Shown here one piece after another: positions 1 through 9,925 of a DNA stretch of 64,000 nucleotides. The stretch is from Sedimentisphaerales bacterium (GTDB lineage Bacteria > Planctomycetota > Phycisphaerae > Sedimentisphaerales > SG8-4). Position 1 is the first letter of the stretch; each line of letters starts with the position of its first letter. The stretch lies in the NCBI GenBank assembly GCA_016928975.1, contig JAFGJR010000104.1, positions 38,420-102,419 on the forward strand. Reading direction: 5' to 3'. The position numbers and the translations under genes are program-made. The notes below the pieces were generated by a model. The model was not told the DNA's origin. It did no database searches and was given only the letters and a program-made list of their open reading frames with translations.

Positions 1-2
1 AC

Positions 3-1625
3 GTCGCCGCCGGGCTCATTGGCTTCTTCATGCTGCTCAGCGAACTGGTAGAGACGCGTACGGCCCTCGGAGCCCGAGCGTCCATCGAATCGCTTATCCG
101 GCTGACCCCCATCCGGGCCAACCTGATCGAACAGGATGGCACCGAGCGGGAGGTCAAAGTCAGCGTCCTCAAACCCGAAGACCGCATCCGCGTGCGGCCG
201 GGCGACAATATCCCCGCCGATGGCGAGGTGGACAATGGCCTCAGTTCCGTCAACGAAGCGACGATCACCGGCGAATCGCTGCCGGTGGACAAAGTGCCCG
301 GAATGCAGGTCTTCGCGGGGACGAGCAACTTGACCGGCATGCTCGACATTCGGGTGACCAAGGCGGGCGCCGATACAACGCTCGGAAAGGTCCAATCCCT
401 GATCATCCAGGCCGAGCAGACCAAGATCCCCATCATGCGGATCATCGACCGCTATATCTCGTGGTACGTGCCGACGATCCTGATGATCGCGGCTATCGTC
501 TGGGTCTTCACGCGAAACATCAACCAGTCTATCACGATTCTTGTGATCTCCTGTCCCTGTGCACTGATTCTGGCAACTCCGACTGCGATGGTCGCGGCGA
601 TTTCCGCGGCGGCCCGGCTCGGCGTCCTGGTGAAAAACGTCGCTGACCTGGAGATTGCCGGGCGGATGACGGCGATGGTGTTCGACAAGACCGGCACGGT
701 GACGACCGGGCGGCTGTGTGTCACCCGGTTGACGCCCGCCGAGGGCGTGGAGCCTGCCGAGCTTCTGGCGGAAGCCGCGGCGGCGGAGCAGATGAGCAAG
801 CACCCGGCGGCTCGGGCCTTGCAGGAAGTGGCGAAGGAAGCCGATCTGTCGCTGCCGGCGACGACCGACTTCAAGGAGACCCCCGGCAAAGGTGTCACGG
901 CGACGGTCAACTCGTCGCGAGTCATGGTGGGCCGCGACACGTTCCTGAAAGAGAATGGCGTCGACGTATCCAACGTCGCCGATCCCCGGCTCCACGAGGA
1001 GCAGGGATTCAGCACGCTGTACGTGGCGAAGGATGCCCGATGTATCGGTTGGATCGGCTTGCAGGACAAGACCCGCCCGGAGGCACAGAAGGCCATCGGC
1101 GAACTGATGGATATCGGCATCAAGAGAGTAACGATGCTCACCGGTGACCGCAGCGAGGTGGCCAATCGCGTCGCCAGCGAGCTGGGGTGTACCGATTACA
1201 AGGCTCATTGCCTGCCCCAGGACAAGCTGGCCATCGTCGAGCAGATCAAACGCGATGGGCATACAGTCGTGGTCGTCGGCGACGGCATCAACGACGCCCC
1301 GGCGCTGGCGGCAGGGGACCTGGGTATCGCGATGGGAGCGGCCGGAAGCGATGTTGCGATCAATTCTGCCTCGATCGCGCTGATGAACGACGACCTGCGC
1401 CGCATCCCGTTCCTTGTTCGAGTATCGCGCAAGACACGAAGGGTGATCAACCAGAACCTGGCGTTCGGGGTGGCCTTCATCATCCTCGGCATTTCGATGT
1501 CGAAGTTCGTTCCGCCGGCGGTGGCCGCCTTCTTGCACTTTGCGAGCTCGCTCGTGGTCGTGTTCAACAGCGCTCGTCTGGTCCGCTATGGCGAGGACCT
1601 GGACCGCGAGCCACAGGAGGCGTAG
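3..1625 (+). CDS. Heavy-metal translocating P-type ATPase (P1B), 5' end cut by window edge
   Basis: The reading frame is open to the left edge, so the N-terminus (metal-binding domain and first membrane helices) lies outside. The visible 540 residues carry the complete core. The actuator loop has TGES (about residue 89). The membrane metal site is CPC (about 184), followed by ATPTA. The phosphorylation motif DKTGT sits at about 228, an SKHPAA nucleotide-binding motif follows, and GDGINDAP starts near 426. Two C-terminal helices end the protein. CPC identifies a soft-metal exporter of the P1B class. The last helix reads HFASSLVVVFNSARL and lacks the Asp of the typical Zn/Cd/Pb pumps, so Cu(I) or another metal is possible; the substrate is not settled. 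The next gene starts 6 bp after the stop, so they are probably co-transcribed. Confidence 0.93.
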   Translation, partial: VAAGLIGFFMLLSELVETRTALGARASIESLIRLTPIRANLIEQDGTEREVKVSVLKPEDRIRVRPGDNIPADGEVDNGLSSVNEATITGESLPVDKVPGMQVFAGTSNLTGMLDIRVTKAGADTTLGKVQSLIIQAEQTKIPIMRIIDRYISWYVPTILMIAAIVWVFTRNINQSITILVISCPCALILATPTAMVAAISAAARLGVLVKNVADLEIAGRMTAMVFDKTGTVTTGRLCVTRLTPAEGVEPAELLAEAAAAEQMSKHPAARALQEVAKEADLSLPATTDFKETPGKGVTATVNSSRVMVGRDTFLKENGVDVSNVADPRLHEEQGFSTLYVAKDARCIGWIGLQDKTRPEAQKAIGELMDIGIKRVTMLTGDRSEVANRVASELGCTDYKAHCLPQDKLAIVEQIKRDGHTVVVVGDGINDAPALAAGDLGIAMGAAGSDVAINSASIALMNDDLRRIPFLVRVSRKTRRVINQNLAFGVAFIILGISMSKFVPPAVAAFLHFASSLVVVFNSARLVRYGEDLDREPQEA

Positions 1626-1630
1626 GGACG

Positions 1631-2875
1631 ATGGAGAGCTATGCCGTCGAGACGATTGGGTTGACGAAGGTCTTCTCCGACTGGTGGGGCCGGGCCAAGG
1701 TCTGTGCCGTCGACGACCTCAACTTGCAGATTCAGCACAACGAGGTGTTCGGGCTGCTGGGGCCGAACGGCTCGGGCAAGACGACGACCCTCAAGATGCT
1801 TCTCGGCCTGCTCCATCCGACCAAAGGTCACGCACTGCTTCTCGGCGGCGACGGGACCGACCCGAAGGTCAATGCGCGCGTTGGATTCCTACCCGAGGAG
1901 TCGTACCTGTACAGGTTCCTCAATGCCCGTGAGACGCTGGACTTCTATGGCAGACTGTTCGGGCTCGGCCGTGAGGTGCGCCGGATGCGCATCGAGGCGC
2001 TGCTGGAGATGGTGGGCCTGCGAGCCGTGGCGAGCCGGCCTGTGGGGACCTACTCGAAGGGCATGGCGCGGCGCATCGGCCTGGCGCAGGCCTTGATCAA
2101 CGACCCGGACCTGCTGATCCTCGACGAGCCGACGACCGGCCTCGATCCGATCGGGACGCGGCAGATCAAGGACCTGATTCTCAAGCTGGCCGAGCGAGGC
2201 AAGACAATCCTGCTTTGCAGCCATCTGCTGGCGGACGTCGAGGACGTATGTCACCGCGTCGCCATCCTGTACGGCGGCAGAGTCCAGGCACAGGGCCGCG
2301 TCAAAGACTTGCTCCAGCAAGCAAACAAGCGCCAGATCGTAACCGACGCCATAAGTGACGCCGCTGTGGAACGTATCAAAGGCATTCTCAATGGCGAGGG
2401 AGCCACCTTTGAGGTCTCCTCGCCGATGGAGCGACTCGAAGCCTTCTTCATCCATACCGTGACGGAGGCACAGCGCCAGGCCAGGCCCACAAGTGGTGCC
2501 GTCAGCACAACGCAGATCGGCGAATTCCTCACTGCCGGTACACAGAAGGAAGGCATTCTTGACAGGCTGGTTGGGGCACCCGAGGCCAAGGAGCCCGCTG
2601 AGCCCGTGGCGAAGACCGAGAAGGTGGCGGAGACACCGGCTCCTCGGCACGAACCCGACAAGAATGTGCTGCAGGAACTGACAAGGTCAACGCCGGCCTC
2701 GACGGAGCGCGCCGCGCAGACCGACACTCCGAAGACGGAGCCGGTGGAGACGAAGGACCAGGGGGAGTCTCAGCGGGTGAGAAAGAAGGTCCTGGAAGAC
2801 CTGCTGGGCCGTCCTGCCTCGCAGGAGCCGAACGAGCAGCCAGGAGCCAAAGACGGAGATTCCGGCCATGCGTAG
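1631..2875 (+). CDS. ABC-2 type exporter, ATP-binding subunit with a long C-terminal tail
   Basis: ATP-hydrolysing subunit of an ABC exporter, 414 residues. Walker A GPNGSGKT is at residues 44-51, a signature variant YSKGM at 141-145, Walker B LLILDEP at 161-167, followed by the D-loop GLD and a switch His (CSHLL). The ATG at 1631 is chosen because an AGGAGG ribosome site precedes it by about ten bases; the frame is open further upstream only through overlap with the ATPase gene. After the ATPase domain (about residue 235) comes a tail of roughly 180 residues. It includes a regulatory-type segment and then an acidic, Glu/Pro/Thr-rich low-complexity end. It overlaps the permease gene by 8 bp, so the two are translationally coupled. 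The substrate is unknown. Confidence 0.93.
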   Translation: MESYAVETIGLTKVFSDWWGRAKVCAVDDLNLQIQHNEVFGLLGPNGSGKTTTLKMLLGLLHPTKGHALLLGGDGTDPKVNARVGFLPEESYLYRFLNARETLDFYGRLFGLGREVRRMRIEALLEMVGLRAVASRPVGTYSKGMARRIGLAQALINDPDLLILDEPTTGLDPIGTRQIKDLILKLAERGKTILLCSHLLADVEDVCHRVAILYGGRVQAQGRVKDLLQQANKRQIVTDAISDAAVERIKGILNGEGATFEVSSPMERLEAFFIHTVTEAQRQARPTSGAVSTTQIGEFLTAGTQKEGILDRLVGAPEAKEPAEPVAKTEKVAETPAPRHEPDKNVLQELTRSTPASTERAAQTDTPKTEPVETKDQGESQRVRKKVLEDLLGRPASQEPNEQPGAKDGDSGHA

Positions 2876-4241
2876 AGTCTGGGCTGTCGCGAGAAACACA
2901 ATCCGGCAGGCCTTGCGCATGAAGGTGGCGGCGGCGTTTGTTGCCCTCTTGCTGATCCTCCTGCCGATCCTGGGACTGACAGTCACCGGAGACGGCACGT
3001 TGAAGGGCCGGCTGCAAACGTTCGTGAGCTATGGCTTTTCTCTCACGAGCCTGCTCCTTTCTTTCCTGACGATTATCGTCTCCATTTACACGATCACCAG
3101 CGATATCGAGCACCGGCAGATCTACACGGTCATCACCAAGCCGATCCGCCGATCCCACCTGATCCTCGGCAAGCTGCTTGGCGTCATCACGTTGGACATC
3201 GCGCTGCTGACCCTGTTCGCCGGCATCATCTACGCGGTGGCTGTCTTCATGCCGCGATTTCTTGAAGCCTCGCCGCAGGAACTGGACGAGATCGACAGGC
3301 AGTTCTATACCGCCCGGGCGAGCCTCGTCCCGCCCGACATTGACGTCAGCGAAGAAGTGAACGCGACCTACGAGCGGCTCGTCAAGAACGACCAGTTGAA
3401 CCTGATCTATCCGAACTACACGAAGCCGGATGTCATCAAGGCGCTCACGAATCAACAGCGACTGGCCAAGCGCGCCGCCGCCGTCGGGCAGAGGCTCGTG
3501 TGGGAATTCAAGAACGTGAGGCCTCTCAATCCGAATCAGAGCCTCTTCATCCGATTCAAGTACAATGTGTCGGTAACCCCGCCCGATGAGCAGGCGTATG
3601 GAGACTGGTACGTTGGCGACCTGCGTCAGCTCGGCTCCGGTCCGGAGCTTGCGACGCCGATCTATCGCGACACTCGCAAGGACCCCATCGACAAGTTCCG
3701 GGAGATCGAGGTGCCGGCGGCGGCCGTCGCAAAGGACGGCTATCTGGCGGTGGGCTTCATCAATCCGCAGGAGAACCAGACGGTGGTGATCTTCCCGTTG
3801 GAGGACGGGCTGGAGATCCTCTACAAGGCCGACACCTTCACGGCCAATTTCATTCGCGCCGCGATTCTTGTCGTGTTCCGGCTAATCTTCCTTGCCTGCC
3901 TGGGTGCCCTGGCGGGCAGTTTTCTTTCATTCCCGGTGGCCATTCTGTTCTGCCTGGTGATCTTTCTCACCGGCACCGTCAGCGGCTTCGTCATGGAATC
4001 CTTCGACAGCCTCAGCAAGAGCATCGGCCTGTTCTATACGTACACAGTGAAAGGGCTGATCCAGCTTCTACCCCAATTTGACAAGAACAACCCCACCACA
4101 TTCCTGGTTCCCGCTCGCATCATCGGCTGGGGCTTTGTGGCAAAGGCGGCGCTCTTGATGGTCGGCCTGCGGGCATTCCTGCTTCTCGTGTTTGCCGTGA
4201 TTATCTTCAGCTTCCGTGAGCTGGCCAAGGTGGTCGTCTGA
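2868..4241 (+). CDS. ABC-2 type exporter, permease subunit
   Basis: Integral membrane partner of the preceding ATPase, 457 residues. It starts MRRVWAVARNTIRQALRMK, an N-terminus typical of ABC-2 permeases, followed by a helix, a second helix pair, and a large soluble loop of roughly 200 residues (about 140-330) between membrane segments. Four or so hydrophobic segments follow in the C-terminal third. The big extracytoplasmic loop resembles GldF/NosY-like permeases of the ABC-2 family rather than compact drug exporters. The ATG overlaps the end of the ATPase gene, and the next gene starts 15 bp downstream. Exported substrate cannot be inferred. Confidence 0.88.
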   Translation: MRRVWAVARNTIRQALRMKVAAAFVALLLILLPILGLTVTGDGTLKGRLQTFVSYGFSLTSLLLSFLTIIVSIYTITSDIEHRQIYTVITKPIRRSHLILGKLLGVITLDIALLTLFAGIIYAVAVFMPRFLEASPQELDEIDRQFYTARASLVPPDIDVSEEVNATYERLVKNDQLNLIYPNYTKPDVIKALTNQQRLAKRAAAVGQRLVWEFKNVRPLNPNQSLFIRFKYNVSVTPPDEQAYGDWYVGDLRQLGSGPELATPIYRDTRKDPIDKFREIEVPAAAVAKDGYLAVGFINPQENQTVVIFPLEDGLEILYKADTFTANFIRAAILVVFRLIFLACLGALAGSFLSFPVAILFCLVIFLTGTVSGFVMESFDSLSKSIGLFYTYTVKGLIQLLPQFDKNNPTTFLVPARIIGWGFVAKAALLMVGLRAFLLLVFAVIIFSFRELAKVVV

Positions 4242-4256
4242 GAATGGTCTGTGTGA

Positions 4257-6098
4257 ATGATGCGTGGACGTGATGTAGCCATCTCGTTTGCCTGTGCGTT
4301 GATCGCAGGGATCCTGCTGATCGCCGCCGGCGAGCAGCTCGATTCCATCAACGGCCAGCGCGAAGCGATGGGTCTCGCGATCAACGCGCCGCTGGAAAAC
4401 GCGCCGCCAACGCTGGCGTTTGCCACGGTGGCGATGGGTGCCTTTCGAGGTCTCGTGGTCGACATCCTCTGGATACGAGCGGACAGACTGAAGGACGAGG
4501 GGCAGTTCTTCGATGCCAGGCAGCTCGCCGAGTGGATCACGCTGTTGCAGCCCCGGTTTGCCACCGTGTGGGAGTTTCAGGCGTGGAACATGGCCTACAA
4601 CATCTCGGTGGCCATTCCCGCCAGCCAGCCGGAGCAGCGGTGGCAATGGGTGAAGAACGGCTTCGAGCTGCTGCGCGACAAGGGGATTCCCCTGAATCCC
4701 AAGTCCCTCAGTCTGTGTCGCGAGCTCGGACGGATCTTCCAGCACAAGATCGGCGGCATCTCCGACGATGCGCACGAGTATTACAAGCTCCAGATGGTCG
4801 AGGCGTTGGAGCCGCTGCTGCAATCGCAGGACAACGGTCTGGGCCGCGAGTCCAACGAGTTCTACGACGCCCTGATCCGGGCGCCGGCGACGTGGTCCGA
4901 GATTCAGGGCGATCCGAACGTGGCGCCGCTCATCGAGGCGCTTCGGCTGGCGGATGACACGTTCGCCAGGGCGGACGGCAAGGAATTCGTCGCGAATTAC
5001 CTGTCCCTGCGTCAGAACCCACAGCGGTTCAAGCCTGAGGCCCTCAAGACGATTGAAGCGTTCCGCACCAGCACGGCCATCAAGCGATTCGACATCTTTG
5101 CCAAAGCGTACCAGCTCCGGCACGAGTGGAAGCTCGATCCGACGCTCATGCAGCAGGTGAACCGGACGTATGGCCCGATCGATTTCCGCGATCCGAACCA
5201 TCATTTCCCGATGGACTGGCGAAACGCCGACAGTCATGCAATCTACTGGGCGGTCAAGGCTCTCCAAGTCGAGGCGGGAAATCAAGGCCGCAAGATCAGC
5301 ATGGATGAAACGAACGTGGATCGCATCGTCATCCACAGCCTCCAGAACCTCTTTCGAAGTGGCAAGATCACGGTCCTCCAGCAACCGGAGGCGCCCGCCG
5401 CCGAGGAAGAGACGGCGGTGGGACCGGTGCAGCCTCGTATGCGCAAGGATATCTTCCTGACGCCGGACCTGCGGATGTTCGATGCATACGACAAGGCGGC
5501 GCTGGCCGTCATCAGGAAGAACGTGGAGGCGGGAGAAAAGGAATCGGGTCCCCTGGGGTCGTTGCGCACCGGTCACAAGAATATGCTCAAGAACGCCGTG
5601 ATGTCATTCTACCAGGCGGGGATCAAAGGCTATGCGCTGCTCATCTACAACGAACTGCGCAAGCTCTATCCGGACGTGCAAGAGTTTCGCGGATCGCTCG
5701 ACGAATACGTGGAGTTTCGCTTCAATGACGAGCTGAGCGGCCTGGCCATTCACGATGCTACGGAGATGATCATCGCGATGCTGATGGAAGGCTATTTTCG
5801 TCTGGCCATTGGCGACGATGATACGGCTGCCGCCCGGGAGCGGCTCGCTCAGGATGTGCACAGGTACTACATGTACAAATACGAAGACCCCACCTACAGG
5901 ATTGACCTGCCCAAGATGCCCATGCTAAAGTACATTGCGCTGGGTCAGTTCCTGAACAATGACATGTATCCCGCCTACGTACGGGAGGGTTTGTTGGCGC
6001 GAATCAAGACTGAACGGCCCGAGCTATACAAGCAGATGGAACAGACAGACGCGGAACTCCGCAAGCAGATGGAGCAGTCGCAGGGAACACAGGGATAG
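4257..6098 (+). CDS. Membrane-anchored protein of unknown function, co-transcribed with ABC exporter
   Basis: A 613-residue protein that I do not recognise by name. One hydrophobic helix near the N-terminus (about residues 7-26) is followed by a soluble, mostly helical body rich in Trp and Tyr, with short TPR-like stretches such as WITLLQPRFATVWEFQAWN. The C-terminus ends in a charged Gln/Glu-rich stretch (EQTDAELRKQMEQ). It begins with ATG ATG 15 bp after the ABC permease and ends 14 bp before the helicase gene, so it belongs to the same run. The arrangement suggests a periplasm-facing, membrane-tethered accessory factor of the ABC exporter, which is inference from neighbourhood only. Confidence 0.75.
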   Translation: MMRGRDVAISFACALIAGILLIAAGEQLDSINGQREAMGLAINAPLENAPPTLAFATVAMGAFRGLVVDILWIRADRLKDEGQFFDARQLAEWITLLQPRFATVWEFQAWNMAYNISVAIPASQPEQRWQWVKNGFELLRDKGIPLNPKSLSLCRELGRIFQHKIGGISDDAHEYYKLQMVEALEPLLQSQDNGLGRESNEFYDALIRAPATWSEIQGDPNVAPLIEALRLADDTFARADGKEFVANYLSLRQNPQRFKPEALKTIEAFRTSTAIKRFDIFAKAYQLRHEWKLDPTLMQQVNRTYGPIDFRDPNHHFPMDWRNADSHAIYWAVKALQVEAGNQGRKISMDETNVDRIVIHSLQNLFRSGKITVLQQPEAPAAEEETAVGPVQPRMRKDIFLTPDLRMFDAYDKAALAVIRKNVEAGEKESGPLGSLRTGHKNMLKNAVMSFYQAGIKGYALLIYNELRKLYPDVQEFRGSLDEYVEFRFNDELSGLAIHDATEMIIAMLMEGYFRLAIGDDDTAAARERLAQDVHRYYMYKYEDPTYRIDLPKMPMLKYIALGQFLNNDMYPAYVREGLLARIKTERPELYKQMEQTDAELRKQMEQSQGTQG

Positions 6099-6112
6099 GA
6101 TCGAGTTCGGGC

Positions 6113-8332
6113 ATGCACGAGGCACTTCTGGAACACCTGACGCCGTCACAGAGGCAGGCCGTCTGTCATCGTGAAGGGCCACTACTGGTCCTGGCAGGTC
6201 CGGGCAGCGGCAAGACGCGCGTGATTACCCATCGCATCGCCGCCCTGATCGAGTGGGGCGTGAGGCCGTGCAATATCTGCGCAATCACGTTCACGAACAA
6301 GGCCGCGGAGGAGATGCGACAACGTCATATCCAGCTCGCCTGCAATCTCCAGCCTTTGGAGAACAAGGCATACGAGGAAATGCGTCAAAACGCCGTGACG
6401 CTCAACGGGCGTGTGGGGGCCCACATCAGCACGTTTCACTCGCTGTGCGTGCGAATCCTTCGCATCTACGCCGATGCGGCGGGCATCCACCGGAACTTCA
6501 GTGTCTATGATGAGTCGGACCAGACTCGTTGCATCAAGCAGGCGCTCAAGGACTGCGATCTGGACACGGCCAACTTCCCGCCCGGCCGAATGCTGGAAGC
6601 GGTTTCGACCCTGAAGAACAAGCTCGTCGATCCAGATTCATTCCGGTCTCAGGCAGAGGACTTCTTCTCACAAACCCTCGTGCGAGTCTATGCACGCTAT
6701 CAGCAGATCCTTGCGGACCGCAACGGACTCGATTTCGACGACCTGCTGATGAAGGCGGCGCTGCTGCTGGAGGGCAACTCCGCCGTCTGCCGGGAGCTGT
6801 CGGAGCGATTCACGTTCCTGCTCATCGACGAGTACCAGGACACGAACCACGCGCAGTACCGGCTTGCCAAGGCGCTCGTTGCCTCTCACGACAATATCTG
6901 CGCTACAGGTGACCCGGACCAGTCCATCTACCGCTGGCGCGGGGCCGATATTCGAAACATCCTCGCCTTCGAGAAGGACTGGCCCGACGCGACCATCGTC
7001 AAACTGGAAGAGAACTTCCGCAGCACCGCCGAGGTTCTTCGTGCCGCCGACCGGCTCATTGCCTGCAACAGGAACCGCAAGGAGAAGGTTCTCGTGCCGG
7101 TCAGGTCGCACAAGGGCGATCTCCGGATCGACAATTACGAGGACGAGGAGGAGGAGGCCAACGCTGTCGCCGAACGGATTGACGAGCTTGTCAATTCGGG
7201 CGTGCGCGGCAATGACATTGCCGTCTTCTATCGCGTCAACGCGATGAGCCGGGCGCTCGAAGAGGCCTTCATCCGTCACAAGGTGCCATACCAAGTGGTT
7301 CGCGGCGTCGAGTTCTACAACCGCAAGGAAATCCGCGACGTTCTCGCCTACCTCAAGGTGCTGGTGAATCCTGCAGATGAGGTCGCGTTGCAGCGGATCA
7401 TCAACACACCCACGCGAGGGATCGGAAAAGTCACCGTGGATCGGGCCAGTACGCACGGGACGCGCAATCGGATGTCCCTGTTCGACGCGATCCGCAACGC
7501 GGACCAGATCGCCGGCCTGACCGGCGCCGTGAAGGCGAAGCTGGCCAAATTCGTGCAGATGATCGACGCGCTCGCACAGAACCTGGAGGACAAGGTGGCC
7601 CCACTGGTCGAGCGAGTTTTCGAAGCCTCGGGTCTGGAGGAATCGCTCCGGACCGCCGGGCACGAAGGTCGGGATGCCGTGGAGAACATCGAACAGTTGA
7701 TCAACACGGCCGCTGCCTACGACCAGCAGGCCCAGACTCCTTCGCTCGTCGACTACCTCCAGCAGATCGCCCTGTTCAGTGACGCCGATGCCTACGATGC
7801 ATCGAACGAGAGGGTGGCCTTGATGACCCTTCATGCCGCCAAAGGGCTTGAATTCGAGAACGTCTTCATCATCGGACTGGAACACGGAATCCTCCCGCAT
7901 GAGCGTGCCGGCGAAAACAGCGACGATCTCGAGGAGGAACGCAGACTCTTCTTCGTTGGCGTGACACGTGCCAAGACGAATTGCCACATCAGTTACGCCC
8001 GGTATCGGACGGTTCGTGGCCAGGTGCTTCGCACGATTCCCTCGCAGTTCCTCTTCGAGCTCGGCCCGGGCCTGATGCATTCTCCCGCCGAGCGAGAACA
8101 CCCGCTGCGGGCAACGGTTCCCTTCCCCAAGTGTCAGCCTGCTCCGTCGCCCTCCAACGGCGCCACAGCTCCCCAGTTCATCCCCGGCCAGGTCGTCCGG
8201 CACAAGACGTTCGGTCTCGGTCGGGTCAAGAAGTACGTGGACATGGGGGCCAATAGCGTTGTGGTCATTTCCTTCAACAGTGGACAGACGAAATCCCTCC
8301 TGCTACAATACGCCGACCTTGTAAGAATATAG
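6113..8332 (+). CDS. pcrA: UvrD/PcrA-type superfamily 1 DNA helicase
   Basis: 3'-5' DNA helicase of repair and replication restart, 739 residues, the usual PcrA/UvrD length. The Q motif is LTPSQRQAV, Walker A is AGPGSGKT (29-36), motif II is DEYQDT (about 239), motif III is GDPDQSIYRWRGAD, and motif IV is EENFRST. Motif V/VI regions are LMTLHAAKGLEF and VTRAK. The C-terminal 50 residues (GQVVRHKTFGLGRVK...) match the Tudor-like RNA-polymerase-binding domain of PcrA/UvrD, which supports a role in transcription-coupled repair. There is a small insertion around residues 75-100 in domain 1A. Start chosen at the ATG 14 bp after the upstream gene. Confidence 0.95.
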   Translation: MHEALLEHLTPSQRQAVCHREGPLLVLAGPGSGKTRVITHRIAALIEWGVRPCNICAITFTNKAAEEMRQRHIQLACNLQPLENKAYEEMRQNAVTLNGRVGAHISTFHSLCVRILRIYADAAGIHRNFSVYDESDQTRCIKQALKDCDLDTANFPPGRMLEAVSTLKNKLVDPDSFRSQAEDFFSQTLVRVYARYQQILADRNGLDFDDLLMKAALLLEGNSAVCRELSERFTFLLIDEYQDTNHAQYRLAKALVASHDNICATGDPDQSIYRWRGADIRNILAFEKDWPDATIVKLEENFRSTAEVLRAADRLIACNRNRKEKVLVPVRSHKGDLRIDNYEDEEEEANAVAERIDELVNSGVRGNDIAVFYRVNAMSRALEEAFIRHKVPYQVVRGVEFYNRKEIRDVLAYLKVLVNPADEVALQRIINTPTRGIGKVTVDRASTHGTRNRMSLFDAIRNADQIAGLTGAVKAKLAKFVQMIDALAQNLEDKVAPLVERVFEASGLEESLRTAGHEGRDAVENIEQLINTAAAYDQQAQTPSLVDYLQQIALFSDADAYDASNERVALMTLHAAKGLEFENVFIIGLEHGILPHERAGENSDDLEEERRLFFVGVTRAKTNCHISYARYRTVRGQVLRTIPSQFLFELGPGLMHSPAEREHPLRATVPFPKCQPAPSPSNGATAPQFIPGQVVRHKTFGLGRVKKYVDMGANSVVVISFNSGQTKSLLLQYADLVRI

Positions 8333-8438
8333 GCACGGAGCATCCAGGCTGAGATGGACAAGCCGCATTGTACGAACGAGTGCTCGGCGCACTAACGGTA
8401 TCATCGCGCCACGATACATCTATTGAAAGGTGGATGCC

Positions 8439-9890
8439 ATGTCGGGACAAATCGATCGCAGAGAGTTCTTACATGTCACGGCCGGCGGACTTGCCTATGT
8501 CGCAAGCTCAAGCCTGCTCGCTGCCAACACCCTTGCCGCCGGTTCGCCCTTGGTCAGCCCGGGCTGCCGCAGGAGCAAGGTCAAGGTGGCCCGGCTCTAC
8601 ATGGGAATCAAGGGAGGACACTGGCCGACGCCTACCCTCAACTTCCAGCAGGAGATGGGAGTCTACGCCAAGCAGTTCGCCCGGCTCGCCAATGAGCTTG
8701 CCGACGTCGATTTCGTCGTCGACGAGCTGGTCACATCTGCGCAGCAGGCGCAGCAGCTCAAGGGCAGACTTCAGGGTGTCGATGGGGTTCTGGTCATTCA
8801 TCTGAGCATGGGCATTGGAGGGATGCTGAATGAAGTCCTGAGTGTGGGTAAACCGACGGCGATTTTCGCCTTGCCCTATTCGGGCCACGAGTGGACCAGT
8901 TTCGGCTCCCTTGAAAGGCAGCCGGGCACGAGGCTGGAATGCTTCCTCACGAGCGACTACTCACAACTGGCCGTGGCGATCCGACCATTCCGCGCGATGC
9001 ATCACCTGCGCGAGGCCAGGATTCTCAACGTGACCACCCGGTCATTTGCCGACTACGCCGATCAGATGAAAAAGAAGTTCGGCACCGAGATGAAGCAAAT
9101 CGACCTCGATACGGTCGTGAGGGCGTACAACGCGGTGGACGACCGGGCAGCCGAGGCGGAGACGGAACGCTGGGTGAAGGGCGCCGAGGCAATTGTCGAG
9201 CCCTCCCGCAAAGAGATTCTCAACGCCTGCAAGCTCGCCCTGGCCTTCGAGAACATGCTGGCGGCGGAAGATGCCACCGTGCTTACCGTCGATTGCTATG
9301 GCACGATGTGGGACAAGACGATCAAGCTGCCCGCCTATCCATGTGTCGGCTTCTGCCGGCTCAACGATATGGGCTTTGGCGGCATTTGCGAATCGGATCT
9401 GCGATCCGCGATGACGCACATCATCCTGCAGGGTCTGACGGGCCGCCCCGGATTCATCAGCGATCCGACCATCAATGAGGCCAGGAACAGCATCATCCTC
9501 GCTCACTGTCTTGGCTCGCGGAAGATGGACGGTCCCAACGGCCCCGCGGCGCCGTACAAGTTCCGCACGATCATGGAGCGTCAGGAGGGCGTTGTGCCCC
9601 AGGTCCAGATGCGCGTCGGCCAGAAGGTGACGCAGGTCATCCTCGTCGGCACGGATTCCCTGCTGTACTTCACGGGCGAGATCATCGATGCGCCGGTGAG
9701 AGTGGAGGACGATAGAGGCTGTCGGACGAAGATCGAAGTGAGAGTCGATGGCGATGTCACGACCCTGTGGAAGAACTGGTCGAGCGGCCTGCACCGCCAG
9801 ACTGTTTACGGTGATATTACCAAGGACCTCCAGCGTTTCTGCCGGTACAACGACATCAAGCTCATCGACGAGGCAGCTCGACAGGCGTAG
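8439..9890 (+). CDS. Tat-exported protein related to L-fucose/L-arabinose isomerases
   Basis: A 483-residue protein starting at ATG 8439, eight bases after a GAAAGG ribosome site; a GTG in frame at 8430 is the alternative. The N-terminus has a twin-arginine signal (DRREFLHVTAGGLAYVA) and a likely Ala cleavage site near residue 35. The rest resembles the FucI/AraA-type sugar isomerase fold: a Rossmann-like N-terminal half with LVIHLSMGIGG and TVDCYGTMW, then a C-terminal beta-rich half. Isomerases of this fold are normally cytoplasmic, so export is odd; it may bind or convert sugars in the periplasm or have lost catalysis. Its stop codon overlaps the frame of the xylanase gene by one base, suggesting a joint operon for pentose polysaccharides. 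Function is inferred from fold resemblance only. Confidence 0.75.
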   Translation: MSGQIDRREFLHVTAGGLAYVASSSLLAANTLAAGSPLVSPGCRRSKVKVARLYMGIKGGHWPTPTLNFQQEMGVYAKQFARLANELADVDFVVDELVTSAQQAQQLKGRLQGVDGVLVIHLSMGIGGMLNEVLSVGKPTAIFALPYSGHEWTSFGSLERQPGTRLECFLTSDYSQLAVAIRPFRAMHHLREARILNVTTRSFADYADQMKKKFGTEMKQIDLDTVVRAYNAVDDRAAEAETERWVKGAEAIVEPSRKEILNACKLALAFENMLAAEDATVLTVDCYGTMWDKTIKLPAYPCVGFCRLNDMGFGGICESDLRSAMTHIILQGLTGRPGFISDPTINEARNSIILAHCLGSRKMDGPNGPAAPYKFRTIMERQEGVVPQVQMRVGQKVTQVILVGTDSLLYFTGEIIDAPVRVEDDRGCRTKIEVRVDGDVTTLWKNWSSGLHRQTVYGDITKDLQRFCRYNDIKLIDEAARQA

Positions 9891-9925
9891 TGCAGCCAGA
9901 GAGTATCACTATAGAGAGGATGCGG

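Noticed and set aside
4068..5576. A 502-codon minus-strand frame opposite the 4257-6098 gene
   Set aside because: Shadow of the plus-strand frame, which starts correctly and is part of a tight operon.
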